Shown: in pieces, positions 6,665 to 9,103 of the stretch
Layout: the number at the start of each line of letters is the position of its first letter
How positions within the stretch are numbered: the first letter of the stretch is position 1
From: Lactobacillus sp.
GTDB taxonomy: Bacteria > Bacillota > Bacilli > Lactobacillales > Lactobacillaceae
Direction of reading: 5' to 3'
NCBI GenBank assembly: GCA_003482405.1
Contig: DMZB01000134.1
Coordinates: 1 to 9,103, forward strand
Length of the DNA stretch: 9,103 nucleotides
The notes under the pieces: model-generated
Databases searched by the model: none
What the model was told of the DNA's origin: nothing
What the model saw: only the letters and a program-made list of their open reading frames with translations
Position numbers and translations under genes: made by a program

Positions 6665-6752
6665 CCACTTTCCTTCGCAAGTCTTAACTTACAGGTTCAA
6701 AGGGTCCGATCATCTCGTCTCAGTTCAGTGCGTGACTGAACACCCCTAGTGG
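6665..6752 (-). promoter_or_regulatory. TPP riboswitch (THI element)
   Basis: The 88-nt minus-strand sequence carries the conserved parts of the TPP aptamer. P1 is CCACT (6748-6752) with AGTGG (6665-6669). AGGGG follows, then a hairpin GTTCAGT/ACTGAAC (6735-6741 with 6723-6729). The CTGAGA core (6718-6723) comes next, then GACCCTTTGAACCTG, a GTAAGT/ACTTGC hairpin, and GCGAAGGAA before the closing P1 strand. The aptamer binds thiamine pyrophosphate and here sits directly ahead of thiM-thiD-thiE, which fits repression of salvage when TPP is abundant. Confidence 0.95.
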
Positions 6753-6765
6753 AATTACTGTTATT

Positions 6766-6795
6766 AGCATACCTGATTTGACTAAATGGCGTCAA
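6766..6795 (-). promoter_or_regulatory. Promoter of the thiamine operon
   Basis: On the minus strand there is -35 TTGACG (6790-6795), an 18-nt spacer and -10 TATGCT (6766-6771). Transcription would start near 6759, just before the riboswitch P1 helix. The -35 overlaps the stop codon of msrA. Confidence 0.65.
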
Positions 6796-7340
6796 TCATT
6801 GGTTGTTGTTTTTGAGGTGGCATTGCGCCATTTTTGGTTGATAAAGTCTTCGCGCCCGCCTTTTTCCTGCATTTCATAACGTAATGGATTCTTTTTGTAA
6901 AAGTCCTGATGGTACGCTTCAGCAGCATAAAAAGGTTTTGCATCTTCAATCTGTGTCACGATTGGCGCATCAAATAATCCGGAATCTGCCAGTGCCTGTT
7001 TAGAGGCACTAGCCACTTTTCTTTGTGCGTCATCCTTAACGAAAATAACTGGTCGGTAATTATCACCGCGGTCCTGAAATTGTCCCATTGCATCCGTTGG
7101 GTCCGTTTGTTGCCAGTAGATTTGAACGAGTTTTTCATACGGCATGATTGCGGGGTCAAACCAAATTTTTACCGCTTCGGTATGCCCCGTCGTGTGACTG
7201 CTAACCTGCTCATAGGTTGGATTGACCGTGTGACCACCTGTATAACCGGAAACGACCTTATTGATTCCCGCAACCGTTTCAAACGGTTTGACCATGCACC
7301 AAAAACATCCACCTGCAAAAATTGCTGTTTCTTCTGCCAT
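6792..7340 (-). CDS. msrA: Peptide-methionine (S)-S-oxide reductase MsrA
   Basis: MsrA reduces the S epimer of methionine sulfoxide, free or in proteins, using thioredoxin in the cytoplasm. The protein has 182 residues from the chosen start. The signature [12 protein letters not shown] (10-21) holds the catalytic Cys12 and a second Cys15; these are its only cysteines. [16 protein letters not shown] (31-46), TTGHTEAV (50-57), [19 protein letters not shown] and [13 protein letters not shown] (140-152) fit the Bacillus-type enzyme throughout. The ATG at 7338-7340 is preceded at 8 bases by AAAGG (7349-7353); an in-frame TTG six codons earlier has no such spacing and was not used. It follows msrB by 21 bases, so the two are almost surely co-transcribed. 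Confidence 0.95.
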   Translation of the reverse strand: MAEETAIFAGGCFWCMVKPFETVAGINKVVSGYTGGHTVNPTYEQVSSHTTGHTEAVKIWFDPAIMPYEKLVQIYWQQTDPTDAMGQFQDRGDNYRPVIFVKDDAQRKVASASKQALADSGLFDAPIVTQIEDAKPFYAAEAYHQDFYKKNPLRYEMQEKGGREDFINQKWRNATSKTTTND

Positions 7341-7361
7341 CTCATTGACCTTTCTCAACGT

Positions 7362-7814
7362 CTAAGCGCGTTGCTGTACACCCGGAAATAAGTTTACATA
7401 CTTTTCATAACCATTCTTTTTCAAATCGGTAGCCGGCACAAATTTTAAGGCTGCTGAATTAATGCAATACCGCAAACCACCTTTTGCTTGTGGCCCGTCA
7501 GTAAAAACATGGCCTAAATGTGACTGCGCATCTTTGCTACGCACTTCAGTTCGTTCCATGCCAAATGATTGATCGCGATGTTCTGCAAGTGTGCCCGTTG
7601 CGATGGGTTTGGTAAATGACGGCCAGCCGCAGCCAGCGTCATACTTATCTGTCGAGGAGAATAAAGGCTCGCCACTCACAATATCGACATAGATACCATC
7701 TTGGTAAAAAGCATCGTATTGACCCGAAAAAGGCCGTTCTGTCGCTGCTTCCTGTGTGACCGCGTACGCCTCTGAACTCAACTGATCGAGCCGTTTCTGT
7801 TTTTCATCTGCCAA
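7362..7814 (-). CDS. msrB: Peptide-methionine (R)-S-oxide reductase MsrB
   Basis: MsrB reduces the R epimer of protein methionine sulfoxide and complements the neighbouring MsrA. From the chosen start it has 150 residues. [10 protein letters not shown] (58-67) carries Cys62, the usual resolving position, [11 protein letters not shown] (98-108) the active-site histidines, and GLRYCIN (113-119) the catalytic Cys117. The two CxxC pairs that bind zinc in many MsrB proteins are absent, so this is the zinc-free form. The start is a TTG at 7812-7814, eight bases after AAGGAG (7823-7828). The TTGs two and six codons further upstream lie too close to that site or before it. It begins 27 bases after the HesB-like gene stop, suggesting a HesB-like-msrB-msrA operon. 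Confidence 0.95.
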   Translation of the reverse strand: MADEKQKRLDQLSSEAYAVTQEAATERPFSGQYDAFYQDGIYVDIVSGEPLFSSTDKYDAGCGWPSFTKPIATGTLAEHRDQSFGMERTEVRSKDAQSHLGHVFTDGPQAKGGLRYCINSAALKFVPATDLKKNGYEKYVNLFPGVQQRA

Positions 7815-7822
7815 TGTCAAAA

Positions 7823-7828
7823 CTCCTT
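7823..7828 (-). promoter_or_regulatory. Ribosome binding site fixing the msrB TTG start
   Basis: AAGGAG on the minus strand lies 8 bases before the TTG at 7812-7814. The earlier in-frame TTG (7830-7832) would place this site inside the coding region, so the shorter protein is preferred. Confidence 0.75.
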
Positions 7829-7841
7829 TCAAACGCCACGC

Positions 7842-8210
7842 TTAACTGACTGCAGTCGTGTTACCTGTCATCACTTTGACCGATACGTTTGGATCAAGCT
7901 GTTCGCTATCGCCGGTTAACTGTAAAGTCTGAAATGTTGGATTTTGAGTCAGTCGCATCTGATTAGACATGTAGGTTTGACTATAACCCTTAACGGCGAC
8001 TGGACCCAAATCCGAATCGATCATCACGTCATAGTCAGGAGTCACTGCGGACTGATCCACGATGATTAGGTCAAATGCAGTATCCAGTGAACAATAACCC
8101 ACATTTGAGAACGGACCAACACCGTCGTCAAAACTGAGCAGTAAACGGGTATTTGGCCCCATCATCGATACTAGTTTGGACTGCGCCTCTGGTGATATTG
8201 ATAATTTCAT
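7842..8210 (-). CDS. HesB/IscA-fold protein (iron-sulfur cluster biosynthesis family), copy 1
   Basis: This 122-residue protein resembles the lactobacillar branch of the Fe-S_biosyn (HesB/IscA) family, recognised by LLLSFDDGVGPFSNVGYCSL (23-42), the DY...IDSDLGPV stretch (59-71) and KGYSQTYM (74-81). True A-type carriers bind clusters through three cysteines, one in the middle and a CxC near the end; here only Cys40 is present. A role in cluster delivery is therefore doubtful and the real function is unknown. GGGAGG lies 6-7 bases before the ATG at 8208-8210; a longer frame from a TTG at 8300 lacks a ribosome site. It is a paralogue of the gene at 8464-8841 and probably heads the msrB-msrA operon. 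Confidence 0.82.
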   Translation of the reverse strand: MKLSISPEAQSKLVSMMGPNTRLLLSFDDGVGPFSNVGYCSLDTAFDLIIVDQSAVTPDYDVMIDSDLGPVAVKGYSQTYMSNQMRLTQNPTFQTLQLTGDSEQLDPNVSVKVMTGNTTAVS

Positions 8211-8248
8211 TTTCAGCCTCCCTCTTAGCCTTACCGCTACCACAATTC

Positions 8249-8278
8249 GTAATACCTCTATTCTCCGCAAACTGTCCA
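8249..8278 (-). promoter_or_regulatory. Possible promoter of HesB-like copy 1-msrB-msrA
   Basis: On the minus strand there is -35 TGGACA (8273-8278), an 18-nt spacer and -10 TATTAC (8249-8254), about 40 bases before the start codon. It follows the terminator of the upstream paralogue, which fits an independent unit. Confidence 0.45.
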
Positions 8279-8334
8279 AATACGCAAGCTTTTTGCTCAA
8301 ACAGCATGTCTTCTATAACAGAGCAAAATCCAGC

Positions 8335-8384
8335 AAAAAAGCCACATCTACCACTCGATTTCTTCGTGATGGTCGATGTGACCT
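8335..8384 (-). terminator. Intrinsic terminator after HesB-like copy 2
   Basis: On the minus strand CACATCGACCA (8370-8380) pairs with TGGTAGATGTG (8343-8353) with one mismatch and extends outward through G-C and G-U pairs. A run of six T (8335-8340) follows. It ends the transcript of the gene at 8464-8841, about 80 bases past its stop. Confidence 0.8.
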
Positions 8385-8463
8385 TAACTAACCTTAATTA
8401 GGGATTCAAGATTGAAGATTTGATTGACTGCAACTAATTGTGCAAGTTTACTTCGGCTGCAGC

Positions 8464-8841
8464 TTAACCTGGTTGACTTGCGCTCTTATCCACAACAATT
8501 TCCACGTTATCGTCAATCTGTTCACCTTCGTCAGACAGCTTAATGGCATGCATCAGGTGATTAAACGTAGCGTGAAGTTGTGACCCAAGAAAACGACCAG
8601 AGTAATCCTTGTAGCGCACCGGACCAATATTTGAAGGAATCACAGCCTGATAGTCGTCAATATTTGCATCTTTACCAACAATGACCCACTGAAATGAAAC
8701 CTGTAATGCAACCAACCCATGATGCGAATAAGGTCCTACACCATCGTCATAACTGAGCAGCAGTTGATTGCCATCAATCAATAATGGTTTGAGCTGTGCC
8801 AGTACCTCATCGTCAAACGTCAATTCACGTGTCTCCGACAT
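8464..8841 (-). CDS. HesB/IscA-fold protein (iron-sulfur cluster biosynthesis family), copy 2
   Basis: This 125-residue paralogue of the gene at 7842-8210 shares LLLS[FY]DDGVGP[FY]S (here 27-39), the following WVIVGK/LIIVDQ strand, DY...IPSNIGPV (63-75) and KDYSGRFL (78-85). The two copies align end to end but differ at most positions outside these motifs, so the duplication is old or one copy was acquired. It contains no cysteine at all and cannot hold a cluster by the classical IscA ligands. Its role is unknown. GGAGGG about 9 bases before the ATG supports the start. It has its own promoter and terminator, so it is probably transcribed alone. Confidence 0.82.
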   Translation of the reverse strand: MSETRELTFDDEVLAQLKPLLIDGNQLLLSYDDGVGPYSHHGLVALQVSFQWVIVGKDANIDDYQAVIPSNIGPVRYKDYSGRFLGSQLHATFNHLMHAIKLSDEGEQIDDNVEIVVDKSASQPG

Positions 8842-8875
8842 GATCGTCGCCCTCCATCCGTTTGTTCATACCGTC

Positions 8876-8904
8876 ATTATTCACCGCTGTCTACGTTTGG
8901 GCAA
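8876..8904 (-). promoter_or_regulatory. Possible promoter of HesB-like copy 2
   Basis: On the minus strand there is -35 TTGCCC (8899-8904), a 17-nt spacer and -10 AATAAT (8876-8881), 34 bases before the start codon. The -10 matches five of six consensus bases; the -35 matches only TTG. Confidence 0.5.
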
Positions 8905-8968
8905 CTATTTTTACTTATGAAATTGGTGACTCAGCATACAGTGAGCAAATTGCGAGTCATCTGGTGAC

Positions 8969-9008
8969 AAAAAAAGTGTCCGCCTCGATTAGAATCGCGC
9001 GGACACTT
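8969..9008 (-). terminator. Strong intrinsic terminator after ppaC
   Basis: AAGTGTCCGC (8974-8983) and GCGGACACTT (8999-9008) are perfect complements with an inner CGATT/AATCG pairing. On the minus strand seven T follow (8969-8975). It lies 35 bases past the pyrophosphatase stop codon. Confidence 0.93.
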
Positions 9009-9043
9009 GTAGAATTTACTACATTCAGTTTATTAACCAGGCC

Positions 9044-9103
9044 TTACTTAAATTGGTCTTGTAATGGTGGGACAACTTGCTTCTTACGTGAAACGACACC
9101 TGG
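9044..9103 (-). CDS. ppaC: Manganese-dependent inorganic pyrophosphatase, family II (C-terminal 19 residues)
   Basis: Only the end of the gene is in the window: 19 codons and TAA (9044-9046), reading PGVVSRKKQVVPPLQDQFK. VVSRKKQVVP is the closing signature of the DHHA2 domain in family II pyrophosphatases, whose Arg-Lys pair contacts the substrate. The enzyme splits pyrophosphate to phosphate in the cytoplasm. The identification rests on this short motif and the clean stop followed by a strong terminator; the metal-binding DHH part is beyond the right edge. Confidence 0.78.
   Translation of the reverse strand, partial: PGVVSRKKQVVPPLQDQFK

Noticed and set aside
7341..7358. A longer MsrA starting at TTG 7358
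   Set aside because: The ribosome site AAAGG would lie inside that extension; the ATG at 7340 has correct spacing and begins the family-typical sequence.
8211..8300. A 30-residue N-terminal extension of HesB-like copy 1 from a TTG at 8300
   Set aside because: No ribosome site precedes it, the extension is Arg/Leu-rich and unlike the family, and the ATG at 8210 has a strong GGGAGG.

Overview
The window reads as a chromosomal piece of a Firmicute of the lactic acid bacterium type, most likely Lactobacillaceae. The grounds are strong AGGAG-type ribosome sites, TTG starts, a methionine sulfoxide reductase A closely resembling the Bacillus type, HesB-like proteins of the kind seen in lactobacilli, a family II pyrophosphatase C-terminus, and a thiamine set limited to salvage (thiM, thiD, thiE, with no thiC or thiG here). 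The assignment is inferred from gene content; no database was consulted.

Layout. Positions 1-1352 (+) hold the C-terminal half of a glycoside hydrolase family 3 beta-glucosidase, ending at a perfect 21-bp hairpin. Every other gene is on the minus strand. Going down from the right edge these are: the last 19 residues of a manganese-dependent inorganic pyrophosphatase (9044-9103) with a strong terminator; two tandem, diverged HesB/IscA-fold paralogues (8464-8841 and 7842-8210), the second apparently heading an operon with msrB and msrA; a thiamine pyrophosphate (TPP) riboswitch with its own promoter and intrinsic terminator (6605-6795); the overlapping thiM-thiD-thiE operon; a two-helix membrane protein; tRNA-Ala(CGC); a GNAT acetyltransferase of RimL type; and a 406-residue protein of four Ig-like modules that has no signal peptide. 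This last gene converges on the GH3 gene across a repeat-containing intergenic region.

How the genes work together. ThiM phosphorylates hydroxyethylthiazole, ThiD phosphorylates HMP and HMP-phosphate, and ThiE joins the two products to thiamine phosphate. The riboswitch shuts this off when TPP is plentiful. A 7-nt sequence of riboswitch helix P3 recurs exactly in the terminator arm, which suggests how switching could occur. MsrA and MsrB repair the S and R epimers of methionine sulfoxide; their linkage to a HesB-like gene hints at an oxidative or iron stress theme.

Nothing in the window is clearly a new multi-gene system. The best leads are the secretion-signal-less Ig-repeat protein, the pair of HesB-like proteins that lack the cluster-binding cysteines, the riboswitch P3/terminator sequence sharing, and a nested ~78-nt inverted repeat between the tRNA and the acetyltransferase gene.
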